A stretch of DNA of 32,240 nt from Mnemiopsis leidyi (GCA_000226015.1 JH152800.1:440390-472629), one strand, 5' to 3'; counted from the first letter of the stretch, positions 1 to 11,100 are shown. Translations and numbers: made by a program. The notes: generated from the sequence alone by a model not told the origin.

Positions 1-20
1 CGACTACACTACGACTACAC

Positions 21-39
21 TACACACACTACACACACA

Positions 40-106
<67 letters not shown>
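21..106. repeat. (CA)n microsatellite
   Basis: Imperfect CTACACA units at the left edge pass into about 30 uninterrupted CA dinucleotides, ending in GACAGACAC. Simple-sequence DNA with no sign of coding. Confidence 0.97.
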
Positions 107-110
<4 letters not shown>

Positions 111-710
111 GACACCTTTGTTTTGTTGTATGTGTTATGGACACCATACCAGCGACATCGCTATTCGCTAGAGGCGCAGTGCTTGCTAAGCAGGAATCTG
201 TTCGCAAGTAACGCATGTGTCCTTCTTATTGCGTCATCCCACCACAGCACTAAGATCAAACATCTATTCACTAATTAAATTGCGTCATGAACTTTACTTC
301 CCTCTTCCTTTTCTTATCTAATTTCCGTTAGAGGTTGGATAAACGGAATGAAAAATAGGGTTGACAAATTAACTTCTGGATTTAACAAATAGAGTTGATT
401 TCAAGTAGTAGTTCCTGAGTTTGCAAGGCAAAAGTTGCATCATCTGCAATGGATATTGCAAGCTTAGATTTTAAAAGTAGTGCGATGTTAAAAATATGTT
501 GTAAGTTGCAAGCTGCGTAGGTTCGCTTTCACACTCGCTTTCCTTGTGAAACAATTTGAAGAATTTTAATTTTATTGAATCCAGCATCTATTTAGGATAG
601 AGCTGTTCAATGCCACACATCTACACACAGCTGCATTCTCTACCATGGAGCTGACGGCGGAGCAGCTGCTACATTGCAAAACTGTTCTATGCAACTTTTA
701 CTTTGTTAAT

Positions 711-739
711 AAACTGTTAAACTGTTAAACTGTTAAACT
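711..739. repeat. 8-bp tandem repeat (AAACTGTT)n
   Basis: Three and a half exact copies of AAACTGTT in a row. Simple-sequence expansion. Confidence 0.9.
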
Positions 740-975
740 CAAGTCTGAAGTCGGTACAGCTGCAACACAGCTGAATATGAAGTTTTCTCTCTACAGCGTT
801 AGGGGTATCAGACAAATAGACAGGTTTATTATTAATTCCTGTCTGCACATGGTTGGGTATGATCTGTAAGCTTCTGTCTACTCAGTGTAAATATTTGGTA
901 TACTTCCGATAATCCGCAGCTAGGTACTGGACAGACACAGCTCGGCAATTCCAAGAAATTAGATTCGATTCCAAG

Positions 976-1068
976 TATCTGTCTCCTTCTATCTATTACT
1001 TATTGCTGTTAGATACATGTTGTATCTGTCTCCTTATATCTATTACTTATTGCTGTTAGATGCATGAA
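976..1068. repeat. 47-bp tandem duplication
   Basis: Two adjacent copies of a segment that starts TATCTGTCTCCTT and includes ATCTATTACTTATTGCTGTT, offset by 47 bp and differing at a few positions. The near-identity indicates a recent local duplication. Confidence 0.9.
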
Positions 1069-1295
1069 ATATTGGTTGGGTCATCTTATCTCGGGAACAA
1101 TCTTGGTATCACATGATTTGCCTTTAAATTTCAAACTTCTCATGAAACTGTTGGAGACGTGTGCATGTGTATGTGTTCATAGCCCTAAGGTCTAGCCGTA
1201 AAGAGGAAAATGTTACGTACAGACTATATATACAGACCTTCCCAAAAGTTTTATCAGGAAACAGTAAAGTTTGCCTATGGCCCTCTAGTAACACT

Positions 1296-1816
1296 CTGAA
1301 CACATACAATCTGAACATCTACAATCTAAACATCTACACTCTGAACACATACACTCTGAACATCTACAATCTCTGAACATTTACTCTCTCTGAACATTTA
1401 CAATCTCTGAACATCTACAATCTCTGAACATTTACAATCTCTGAACATCTACAATCTCTGAACATCTACACTCTGAACATCTACACTCTGAACATCTACA
1501 ATCTGAACACCTACAATCTGAACATTTACACTCTGAACATCTACAATCTGAACATCTACAATCTGAACATCTACACTCTGAACATCTACAATCTGAACAT
1601 CTACAATCTGAACATCTACAATCTGAACATCTACACTCTGAACATCTACAATCTGAACATCTACACTCTGAACATCTACAATCTGAACATCTACACTCTG
1701 AACATCTACAATCTGAACATCTACACTCTGAACATCTACACTCTGAACATCTACACTCTGAACATCTACACTCTGAACACCTACAATCTGAACATCTACA
1801 ATCTGAACATTTACAG
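1296..1816. repeat. 15-bp minisatellite
   Basis: About 34 head-to-tail copies of CTGAACATCTACAAT, alternating with a CACT-ending variant. Near 1370-1470 several copies carry an extra CT and are 17 bp long. Because 15 is divisible by three, the array stays open in some frames and gives spurious pentapeptide-repeat ORFs on both strands. The last copy degenerates to AACATTTACAG, whose AG is the inferred acceptor of the kinase exon that starts at 1817, so the array appears to occupy the 3' end of an intron. Confidence 0.97.
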
Positions 1817-4800
1817 GGGTCACACTGCAGAGCCGCCGCAGTACGTGATGGAGTTTCTACAACACGGCACTGTATCTAATTTCATAAGGATGGGAGGTTC
1901 GTTTGAAAAGTCAAAACTTTTCCTTTTTCTTGGGAAGATTTGAAGTTATAATTGTATCTTCGCATATTCGTGCACTGTTTTGTTGTGTGTTTTGCATTTT
2001 CGCGATACGTCTGATTCATTTAGATGTCTAGAATTTTTTCGATTTCGGCTCAGAAACCCGAAGATCTTCACTCAACTTTTTCAGGTGAAATTCCGCCCAA
2101 AATACTGATCCGGTGGTCGAGAAACATAGTAAACGGTTTAGAACATTTACACAGACTGAATGTTATACACTGCGATCTGAAGTCAGCTAAGTAAGTGTAA
2201 ACACGTCTGTGTAGCATATCAGAACATTAGTTAATTAATCTTCCGCTCTAAGAAATCTGCCCACATACTATTGGCCGGTCATAATCCAATCCTCTTGGAC
2301 CAAAGTTCGAACACTGTGCATACTTTGAGGTTATCATCAGACCACTTCCAGTTGTTGGTGATTGAGCTAATGTGCTTATGAAAACCTCGTGTAAATTGTG
2401 ATTAGTAAGTAGGGATCCAGGGAAGGAGCTAGACAGTGAGCCGTGAGCGCCGACTGACTTATTAATATTACATAACTGACTTATCAATATTACATAACAT
2501 TGGGGTATCTCTGGGCAAGATACGTGCCTGATCTTGCCCAAGTCCTGGCTAGATGCCAAGAAGATCAAGAAGTCTGGCTCTCAGCCATCCTCTACCATCC
2601 ATTTACTCACAAGACTCAATAAAACATGTCATATATTAACTCTCCAGGCAGCTGACGTGGCATTATTTCAGTCTCATGTTGGACGACAGTCGCGGGGAGA
2701 TGGAGCTAAAGATAATTGATCTGGAAAGTTCCATCATTATTCCTGAGGGACTTGATCAGGTGAGCGTGTTTACTGATAAAAGATTAGTGCGATAAGATGC
2801 GGTAGATCAAGAGTTAATCTCCGCTAACCGCAAGCCACTGATTTCGTGACTGCCAGCAGTAGGCATAATATGACTGATAAAACACGTGACAATTACACAA
2901 AGCACGTGACAATTACACAAAGCACGTGACTTCAACACAATACTCTGTACCAGGTGCCGGTGTCTCAAGCACGAGGAACGACCCCCTACATGTCTCCAGA
3001 GATGATAAAACAACTTCCTTGCACCACTATGGTGGATATCTGGTACGTCCCACTTCTACTCCAATCTGTCATTATCTGTCTGATTTGTTGTTAGTTAATT
3101 AATCCTCTGTCTAGAGTCTCGGTGTTAAGATTGATGACCTACCCAATTCTTCAAGTTCCCCCTGGCGAACAGAAGATCTTGTTATTAAACGTGGAGATCA
3201 AGCCATAATTAATAAGTTGCAACAAAAACTCTTTCTAAATGCCTAAAGAATGTGTCTAGACTTAAACAACAATTAGCTGGTGATTCATCTAGAACAATCT
3301 AGGAGTTAAAGTTTGGAACTCTTGGGTATACACTGTGTGAGTACCCTCTAAAGAATGTGTACTCGCGTGTGAAATAAGCTTTGCAATACTAAACTTTACA
3401 GTTTGAAGCTTTTTGAAGCTATACGCTGATGTACAAAATACAGAGTGCTGTACAGTGTACATACTGCACTGTACATACTGTGTACTCGCATTCAAACTGT
3501 ACATACTGTTCATACTGTACTGTATACTTTTCATACTGTACTGTACTTGTTTTTGCACGTGTACCACACTTTGCTCAGCGTTGTTGGTTTTCGCGTGTGT
3601 ACGGGTTTTTGTTTCGGTTTTGCTTACTTTTGGAACTTGGAAGTTTGCCGGATACTAGAATGACCTATACTCGCTTGTCTATCAAAGTTGGGAGATATCA
3701 TATCATTTCACACTAATGTTATTTCAGGGCGTTTGGAATTGTTCTTTGGGAGATGGTCACACTGAAAGCCCCTTATCAGGTATGTTTTCAGAATTTCGGT
3801 AACTTAATTAATGAATAGGGGACAGCAGCCCCTTTTACCACCATATTTGGTGCCTTTGTTGTACCAGCTCTCACTATATTTAAAGGGAAGTAAGAAGTAA
3901 ATGTTTTATAGACTGGAATATTGTACTGAGATACCCAAAATATAGGATTGTTATCGGTGTACGAGTAATAGATCACCATTATCTCCTTAATTCCTTAGCC
4001 CTGGCTCTATTCCAAACCATTACTGTATCAATATCAACACCCTACTACACAGTACTAAGATCTCCAGGAAAGTTCTAGAAGGAAGCTTTAAAGGACATTT
4101 TACAGGGTAAAGAGGAACAGTACGTGTTTTACGGTATAGGGATGAACAAGATTTCTCTACCTATTCCTGAAGATATACCGGATGGTATTAAACTCCTCTT
4201 ACAAATGTGCTGGTAAGGAAATTACTGCTTAGAAACTTTGATAAAATGCAATGTGATATTATCATTTACTACTTACCATTGAATTGTTACCAATCTACTG
4301 TACTAACCCACGGCATGGATGTATTGTATTTGTTGTCAATTTTTTACCTAACAGTTTGGTAGTTTAAGCGGGGTTTACTGAAATTAAGTACCTGGTTTAT
4401 TTAACACGTTAAAAGTTCAATGAAACATTTAAAGACCGTGGAGAATTCTCTCTTACTATTTCACATGCTAATTACTGAGCTATAGTTTAACTATACACTA
4501 CACGGTCAATAAGTAGTCTAAATTACTGATCTTTAGTAGTGACTGCTGCAACAGACTTGCACAATTCACATCCCCAACGTTTTACTTTTCACTGATCATA
4601 ATCTTTTCATGTGCAGCCCACCTGGGTGAAGCGCAACATGTCCTGTCTGACTGTGAGTCGGGAAAACTGTTTATAAAACTTCTGGATTATCGAAATTAAA
4701 AACTCGGCACGCTCTTAGGGCTCTAAAGAAGCCTGATCTTATTTCCCAGGTTAAAGTTCCGAAAAGTCTAGTCTACGTACTTATAATGCAACCAGCTCAA

Positions 4801-5105
4801 TGAAGGTGTGGTCTGGCAATCAAATTAGAGCTCCCAAAATCACCCCAGCACATCTTTTTCATTATTATTCTCCAAGTTTTGGGCAGGGCGTGACTCAACA
4901 TATTAAGTGCATGAAAATACTGATGACACGTAACTTTTAGGCTGGCCAGCCCTGTGCCTATGCTACCTGTAAAGATGAGAGAGTGAAGGTTGCACCCTGC
5001 AAATCAACACTTCTAACCAGCTTACCTGTGCTGACATGCTCTCTACCGATAATGACGTCATCAAGTTCAGTGATGACGTCACTAAGTCCTGCCCCACATA
5101 AGTAA
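1817..5105 (+). CDS. DLK/LZK-like MAP3K catalytic domain, 8 exons, 5' incomplete
   Basis: Predicted cytosolic Ser/Thr kinase, MAP3K12/13 (DLK/LZK) type by motif resemblance. Exons: 1817-1896, 2085-2190, 2672-2759, 2954-3042, 3728-3779, 4106-4212, 4617-4652 and 4941-5105. Visible in order: hinge PPQYVMEFL; catalytic loop HCDLKSAN; magnesium motif IIDLES in place of DFG; activation segment RGTTPYMSPEM; VDIWAFGIVLWEM; then YGIGMNKISLPIPEDIPDG and QMCW, the part closest to DLK. The catalytic Asp, Lys and Asn and the magnesium-binding Asp are kept, while the HRD Arg is Cys and DFG has become DLE. Phases agree for the first six exons. The join into 4617 is out of frame by canonical splicing (stop after four codons), although the downstream reading VKRNMSCL fits subdomain XI. 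The last exon gives a short Ser/Thr-rich tail and no leucine zipper. The N-lobe was not found. It could be a divergent active kinase, a pseudokinase or a decaying gene. Confidence 0.85.
2453..2496. repeat. 22-bp tandem duplication in a kinase intron
   Basis: Two adjacent copies of a 22-bp unit beginning ACTGACTTAT and ending AATATTACATA, with one difference. It lies in the intron between exons 2085-2190 and 2672-2759. Confidence 0.9.
2883..2930. repeat. 20-bp tandem repeat carrying CACGTGAC boxes
   Basis: Two full copies and one partial copy of CACGTGACAATTACACAAAG in the intron before exon 2954-3042. Each copy presents a palindromic CACGTG E-box at exactly 20-bp spacing. This may be chance expansion; a regulatory role is only inference. 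Confidence 0.85.
3447..3545. repeat. Degenerate tandem repeat, TGTACATACTG family
   Basis: Many overlapping variants of TGTACATACTG and CATACTGTACTG in the large intron between exons 2954-3042 and 3728-3779. Several frames are open across it because of the repetition; none looks coding. Confidence 0.75.
5053..5081. promoter_or_regulatory. Pair of perfect CRE palindromes (TGACGTCA)
   Basis: TGACGTCA occurs at 5053-5060 and again at 5074-5081, 21 bp apart, so both would face the same side of the helix. They lie inside the last kinase exon, where they are read as part of IMTSSSS and VMTSLS. The motif is the classic CREB/ATF site. Whether it is bound, or is a by-product of coding, cannot be told from sequence. 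Confidence 0.4.
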
Positions 5106-5770
5106 TGACGACACTTTGTTTTGAAACTCTAGACGCCGGAGAGCGTGCCTTGATCCAAGTCTATTAGTTGTCCGCCTCATAGACAGATTTAATGTGGGTT
5201 GGGTAGTTCTAATTGTCACACCCTTAATAGTCACGTGGTATTATATTCATTCTCAGATGTAGTTATTGTAACACTGTATTAGTGTGGCCTGAACATCTGG
5301 TAAATAAGGGATTGTTCTGAGACTTCTAGACGCCGATATTTAGAATCTTCTGTGTTGTCTTCAAATATCCTCTTTTTATTGTCAAATTGCCAAATTACAA
5401 ATAATTTCTGAATTCTGATATCGTCTCGGTTCTGATACAGACAATAAGTATGATATGTATATAATGGGTATAACTATTTAAAAGCAATAATGTTACTGTA
5501 ATGACTGTTGATGTTTATAGTTCCGTTTTTTGATCGTATTTCGGAGTATCAATAGTTTAGTTGCCGTAATTAAACAACTGCACAACTAAGATAACATAAG
5601 CGCGACTGAGTAAACTGTTTAGTACTAAAGTTTATATTGATAGAGGCCTGTGATCTAAAGCTGAGTTATAAAACTATACCCCTGGGAATTGAAGATGTCA
5701 CACAAAGTTTTACAATCGCTTACTCGGCTTCTCACATAGCTGTTTTCCGTGTTCTGGAAACACAATCAAG
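5106..5770. other. Intergenic region between the kinase and the next gene
   Basis: AT-rich. It holds the presumed 3' UTR of the kinase gene and the promoter of the gene beginning near 5771. An open frame at 5637-5834 overlaps the inferred start exon in another frame and shows no recognisable motif. No clear polyadenylation hexamer or TATA element could be assigned. Confidence 0.5.
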
Positions 5771-8672
5771 ATGGAATCAAACCAAAATTGTACAGGAAGA
5801 AGCCCTCAATCTACAAGTGAAGATAAGTAGATAATATCTTGTCGATGCAATGGACAAGCCATATAATAGAACTGTAAGTCTAAGATTTCGCTGTCCTCTA
5901 GATTTCTCAGCCCACACGACCTTGTTCAAACCTTGCGCCTTACATCGCAACCCGCTGTCTAATTACTCATGCAGTGGGCGATGTTTTAAATTTCAGTGAG
6001 GGCTTGGTCAGTAGTATAACTATTCTCTGGCACACAACAGTACAACTATAGTAGACTGTGATACGTTCAGTCTTGTAGACTCCGGGACGTAGCCACACTG
6101 CTTTACCGGCCGTTTCTTTTTTCCGCAGCAACGCAGAATTGTTACCCCTATTCAAGTTCTGCCAACCTCGGCCATGAGATTACTGTCTATTTATAGCGTG
6201 GCAAGGTGCTCCCTCATTGAATATGATACAGGTAGCATGTCAAAACAATCACGAGATCCATTTCGCGCCATTCAGGCTCTTCTGTGATCCGCCAAGATAA
6301 TTTGAGTGATGATGTTTGCGCGCACGACAGCATTTATTCAAAATTTGTAGAATTCATGCCACGTTGCCCCCACGACGAAAGATCACACTGCACGATTTCC
6401 CTGGATCAACCTCAATATGGTGGCCGTCGTCCTGCCGCAGATCATCTCCACAACAGACATTTTCGATAGGGTTATCGTCACATGTTCAAATACTCAAGGA
6501 TGAAAGTTGTGGTGCACGATGTTCTGGGACAGGATGCCGGGAACCCCTCAATATCAGTGCCAACCATGATCTAGCAATTAGCGTTCGCTAAACCTGTCCT
6601 TTTTTCAAGGAAACAAGCACCGGAGGCTCGACCTGCTGCCCTGTACATAAAGAAGCATCTAGAAGTGCTGGAGAATGAGTTGAAGTTGACGTCTAACGAA
6701 ACGTACAGGCAGAGCCAGATGTCATGGCGACAAGATTGCGAGTATGATGAGTATGAGTTCGACATGGAGGAGATCAAACAGTGGTGTAAGGACCTCGAGT
6801 GTTATAGGCTTCTACAGATGAGGTTAGACTGACAGTGCTTATGGCTAGGCTTGATTTTGTCGATTAAATTGCCTGAAGAAATCATCTGTACTTAATACTA
6901 CTGCATTACTCATATCAATTCTTGCATCATGTTAAAATTTTCAGATACAACGCTCTGATGACAAGTTACAACAACTTGTACCAAGAATTCAAGAAGTTGA
7001 AGAAAGGCCAGGAACCAACTCTGACCAGGACCCGGAAGAAATCGTCCAAGAAGAAAAAGAAGACCACCAGTAAAACCTCCCTTCTCTTTTCCAACCAGAA
7101 TCACGTGACACTGACCCGCACAGTCTCTGCCCCACTGATAACGGAGAAAAATACCCTTCATAGGGTGGGTAATTATACTTCTAAACTTCTAGCACGTTAT
7201 TCTTATCCTAGACCATTGCTCATATCGGTATCTGCGATTATTGTCATACAAAGTTTGTTTCTGGGCTAAAATCTGGGGGGATAAGGCACTGACAATGACA
7301 CCCTGAAATTTGCTCCTTGGTCAATGGTCTAAATACTTGAACATAATCATTCATCATGGAAAATTTGAATTCTTGCCATGGTCATGGTAGAAATTTTGAC
7401 CAGTTGACCAGGGTAATATCAAGAATTTTCGACTATTTGATGATGACACCCGGACGTAGGCCAAATGGTAAAAAATTGCGGCCATCTTAGTTCTTACCCG
7501 CCCCCCCCTTGCCCCCAAAATCTGACTAACAAAAACCAGGATCTGGCTCAGTGATACATGTATATTTATCTGATGTGATATTCAGATAACTGACGGGATG
7601 AGGATGTGTCAGACTCCGAAGGCAAACACTTTGGGAGCTGCTCCTGATGTCACACCCCTAGCCATGGATCTAGGTAAGTGAACTTATTATAGCATCTTGT
7701 GCTGCATCTACAGTTGCTCTCCAACTATGTCACTCCTTTTCTGCAATCAAATGCCATCGTCCGTTATTGTTCAAAATTACTAAATTACCAAATCATCGCA
7801 TTGCTATCAGTCGAAGAGATACCAGTTGGACAAAATTATTGCAATTCTTTGCAGAGCTTCCATTGAATTTCGGATAAGTCAGAAGCTATGGGAAATGTGC
7901 GATTTACAAGAATTGTCCCATATCTCGAAGGGCATTAATTCTATAAGTTATAAGTAATTTGGTGCTAGCTTAATTCGTTTATTATGTTATATTTTCAGGT
8001 GGAATCGGTAGTCCCTTCGACAGGAACAATGACTATGTGGTACGTTGACATTTGGTTCTACATTTCTAATTTTCGGTTTCCTGATCAATAAAAATTTTGC
8101 CAAATCAAACAGCCACACATAAGAAGGCTTAATCTATAAAACGGTCAGAAAAAACGACTGAATTTAAAGAACGGTCAAGAATTAATTGAAATTTCAACCA
8201 GAGTCCGATAGACAGCGACAGTTCAAGCTCGTCACGTGGAAGTGCAGCTGCACACGCAGATATAGAAAGTGGAGCTGAGACTTCTGAACAGGATCGTGTT
8301 ATGCTGCCTATACAGAGGAGACACATCGCCAAAGTTAGTGCTCTGTTTTCAAGTTTCACTTGTTGCAGCGCTTAGAAGTTTAACCGTCCCTAGTTTTGGC
8401 TAACTTTTGCTCTTTTTACCTGATGCAAGGTCAAATGAGTGGTTTGCAAGCTCCACTTGTCGCTGTTTGTTAATATTAGCAATCTCGTACCAGGTACCTA
8501 ACAACCTCTTTTGCAGCTTAACATGACATCTGAAGAACGGGACTCCGCCTTTGATCTGAGTCTCTCATCTCAACAAGAGATCAGAGATCAAAACTCCGGC
8601 ACGGACGAGCAGATCTCTGAGGACGAGTTTGGCGATGAGAACTTGGAGAATTTCGGGGTATCTTGCGGCTAA
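5771..8672 (+). CDS. Unrecognised Lys-rich / Ser-acid-rich protein, 7 exons
   Basis: I do not recognise the family. Exons: 5771-5826, 6610-6822, 6945-7164, 7586-7673, 7999-8039, 8202-8333 and 8517-8672. All junction phases agree and give 301 residues ending at TAA. The first exon is the least certain: it was chosen for its ATG context (AAGATGG) and because its phase 2 end fits exon 2, but its donor AAGTAGAT is weak. Residues about 20-110 are charged and probably helical (YDEYEFDMEEIKQWCKDLE, then SYNNLYQEFKKLKKG). A basic run, KKSSKKKKK, follows near residue 120 and could be a nuclear localisation signal. The C-terminal half is low complexity: SDSSSSSRGSAAA near residue 205 and an acidic tail, DEQISEDEFGDENLENFG. 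The layout suggests a nuclear or scaffold protein, which is inference only. It could be lineage-specific. Confidence 0.7.
6316..6591 (+). other. Coding-like sequence in several broken frames, unassigned
   Basis: This part of the long first intron of the preceding gene is less AT-rich than its surroundings. One frame is open for 91 codons. Another gives a protein-like stretch with WINLNMVAVVLPQIISTTD at about 6401-6457, stops at TGA near 6500, and seems to continue in a third frame as MKVVVHDVLGQDAG. The shift looks like a decayed exon or transposon remnant, but no family is recognised and it could be chance. Confidence 0.25.
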
Positions 8673-11100
8673 ATTGTGTGAATATATAAAGAGATTATCC
8701 TTCGATGTAAAAAAGTTGGTGAACCCAACTTGGACAAAAGGTGACAGCCGTTTGATTTTGATATTTTCATTGATGTTACTACTAACTGTTATACAGAAGG
8801 TATCTCATCGTATAAAGATGAAAAATTCTGATAAAATCACATCATGATAGAGGATGAATTATAAATCGTTGGTTTTATTAATTACGATATCGGGTTTCAA
8901 CTCGAAGTAATCGTGCTTGCGTAATGTGAGTCTATTCTGTTTACCGTGATGTTGTTTATTTTTGTCCGATTTTACAGAGCATGTGTTATTTTGTCAGAAT
9001 TTCGATTTTCCGAACGGTGTGGGTGTTCCTTTTTCTTAGTTTATATCCGAATGTTTTTCTCCGTCTGTTTATACACTCAAAGAAATTCCTAGTGTGCCCA
9101 AGCGTGATATGAGCAATAATTGCCCGCATCATGTACATTCTCTTTATCAGTTTTCGCCAGTCAAGATTAGATTTATTCTATGTTCAGTTTATTAAAGCTA
9201 AGGTAACCTTAGCAATCAGCTTATGAATGACATATTTCTGACAGTATTTTTAGTTTTCAGGCGCACCACCTTCAAATTTTATACATTTTTTAATGTTTTT
9301 AGCTTGTAATTTATTCAATGTAACTGTTATGATTAAGAGGTATTTTCCAGTATACTCAAGTGATCAAGTAACAGTACATTAGTACCTCTGTATCACCAAC
9401 GCGTGAACCAGCGAGGTGTTATTCTTAATTCCAACTACGGTCAAATTGCGTTGCTTTTAGTTCCCGTCTTTGTTAAGTTACTGTGGTGTATATTTAGAAA
9501 ATTAAGCATCTAATTTTGTAGAATAGGCAATCAATGAATTTACATTTTCAAACTGCAAGACTGTGAATTCCAAACGGTGTTTCTTTAAAGATTAAAATTT
9601 AAATGCAATCTCTGTTTATAAATTTGTCCCCTTTTGTGGCAGAACAGAAGTACATAGATCATACAGATTTTTGATTTGATAAGGTTTGAGAGGTACTAGT
9701 TTGTTTTTGTCGACTAAGGGGTTTTGTCTAATATTTTTCCATCATTGAGCTCTTTTGTAAGTTTAATGAAGAAATTTGCGTTGTGGCGTCACGTAGGTCC
9801 AAAGATTTCTTTGTTGAATTTTATAAAATGACTGCTGTAATTTATTATTTTATGAAAAAATTAACCTGACTTAACTTATCGTTTAAATTCTTCTTAAAAA
9901 TAATTAAAAAAGAAACTGAAAATATGATAATTTTTACCAATTCCATGTGTCAGTCGACTTGTCAGGTTCGAATTAAGGCCTGAGGTCTCTAAGTGCAGTC
10001 TCAGTTATTTCATTTTGTCCTACTCCTAGACTTTTGTCTCATTAAAAGTCTTGTGTCTCACTTTCAATCTTGTGTGTCAGTTTTATTCTGTGGACTGTGC
10101 CTCAATCTCAAATGTATGTCTTAGCCTCAATTTTTTGTCTCCATTTGATTCGTTTGTCTTAATTTCAATTCTGTGTCTTAGTCTTAGTTTTGTTTTTTAC
10201 TCTCAATCTGACGTTTCAGAGTTAGATCTGCGTTGGGGAGAGGGAAGGTTAAGACCTTTATTACCTAATGCTAATAAGTATGACTTAACCAGGGGGTTGA
10301 GCCATTATTCCACTTAATAACGAGAGAGAGTGGGAAAAAATTTTCGAATTTTTGATTGCATTATGCGTAAACTGGTAAACAGCCCTCAAAAATTTAATTT
10401 TACGCACTTCGACCTGGCCTAAGTAAAAGTTCCGGAATCCCTGCAATATTGTGGTGATGATACTGACTGAATCGTGAAATTGACCCATGTTCACATGTAG
10501 CAACTTTGATAAGAGCGGGACTAATGTACAATGTACACTATACACTAACAGTTCGACCCCCTCTAAGAAGTTTAATGAAGATATTCACCTTGGCCAAATA
10601 GACCCCCCACCAGCAGTCTGATAGGTTAGACCCATGCTTGATGCTGTTACCAGAATTTCTCCCTCCTTGTATACCCTCGTTGATTTGATTCCCACTCTTT
10701 AATTGTTCGAGGGTATTTTGTTTTGCATTATAGCATTGAATTTAGTTGTGCATTTTCTATGACGAAAGTTTTTGTACCTGTGTACCAACAATGTACAGTG
10801 TATAATGTATATTGGCTTCAAGGCTTATCATGCTTATAATGTTATAATGTATCAACTCTCCTCCTATGCAATTCGTGCCAGATGGAACAAAATCAGAACT
10901 GATAAAAATAACCGAATAACTTGACCCTGCAAGTGCAGCTGTGAAGTTTGAACAAGGAAAATATTATCTATAACATGGAAACAATAGAAAAGTGATATTA
11001 TACCATTGAAACCCCTTGCACACTGTAGACATAGTACGTACGGTTCAGAGATTAGTTACATATAATGAGCCGTAAATAGCATGCTTAACCCAGAAATAAG
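8673..11100. other. Gene-poor interval upstream of the ECT2L homologue
   Basis: Mostly AT-rich sequence. I found no exon with splice signals and a recognisable product on either strand. It contains a degenerate T-rich repeat at 10010-10205 and short palindromic pieces such as TGTACACTATACACTA near 10532. Open frames at 10051-10317 (+) and 10285-10545 (-) are low-complexity or without support. Confidence 0.55.
10010..10205. repeat. Degenerate TGTCTCA / TTTCAATTC repeat tract
   Basis: A run of poorly conserved units of about 20 bp built from TTGTGTCTCA, TTTCAATCTTGTGT and similar words, strongly pyrimidine-rich on the + strand. The open frame across it is low complexity. Confidence 0.6.

Larger units (their letters stand above)
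107..1295. other. Non-coding stretch upstream of the kinase exons
   Basis: No convincing exon was found. An ATG in a good context (CTACCATGG at 642-650) opens a reading frame of about 23 codons, but no splice donor follows that would join it to the kinase. The N-lobe of the kinase (glycine loop, VAIK lysine, alpha-C) should lie upstream of 1817, but I could not find it in this stretch; it may lie left of the window. Small tandem repeats at 711-739 and 976-1068 are listed separately. Confidence 0.5.

Noticed and set aside
1296-1816. CRISPR-like regular repetition
   Set aside because: Units are directly adjacent without unique spacers, and the surrounding genes are eukaryotic.
1161-1823. Open frames over the minisatellite, including a 124-codon minus frame of VDVQS/VDVQI repeats
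   Set aside because: They exist only because the 15-bp unit is divisible by three and lacks a stop in those frames. The array ends at a splice acceptor on the other strand.
3413-3716. Three overlapping plus frames and one minus frame of 72-95 codons
   Set aside because: They lie on a TGTACATACTG repeat within a kinase intron, and all are low complexity.
4941-4985. Alternative frame for the last kinase exon (WLASPVPML to a stop)
   Set aside because: It would fit the phase-2 end of exon 4212 and restore the Trp. However, it skips the exon reading VKRNMSCL, which fits kinase subdomain XI, and ends after 15 codons.
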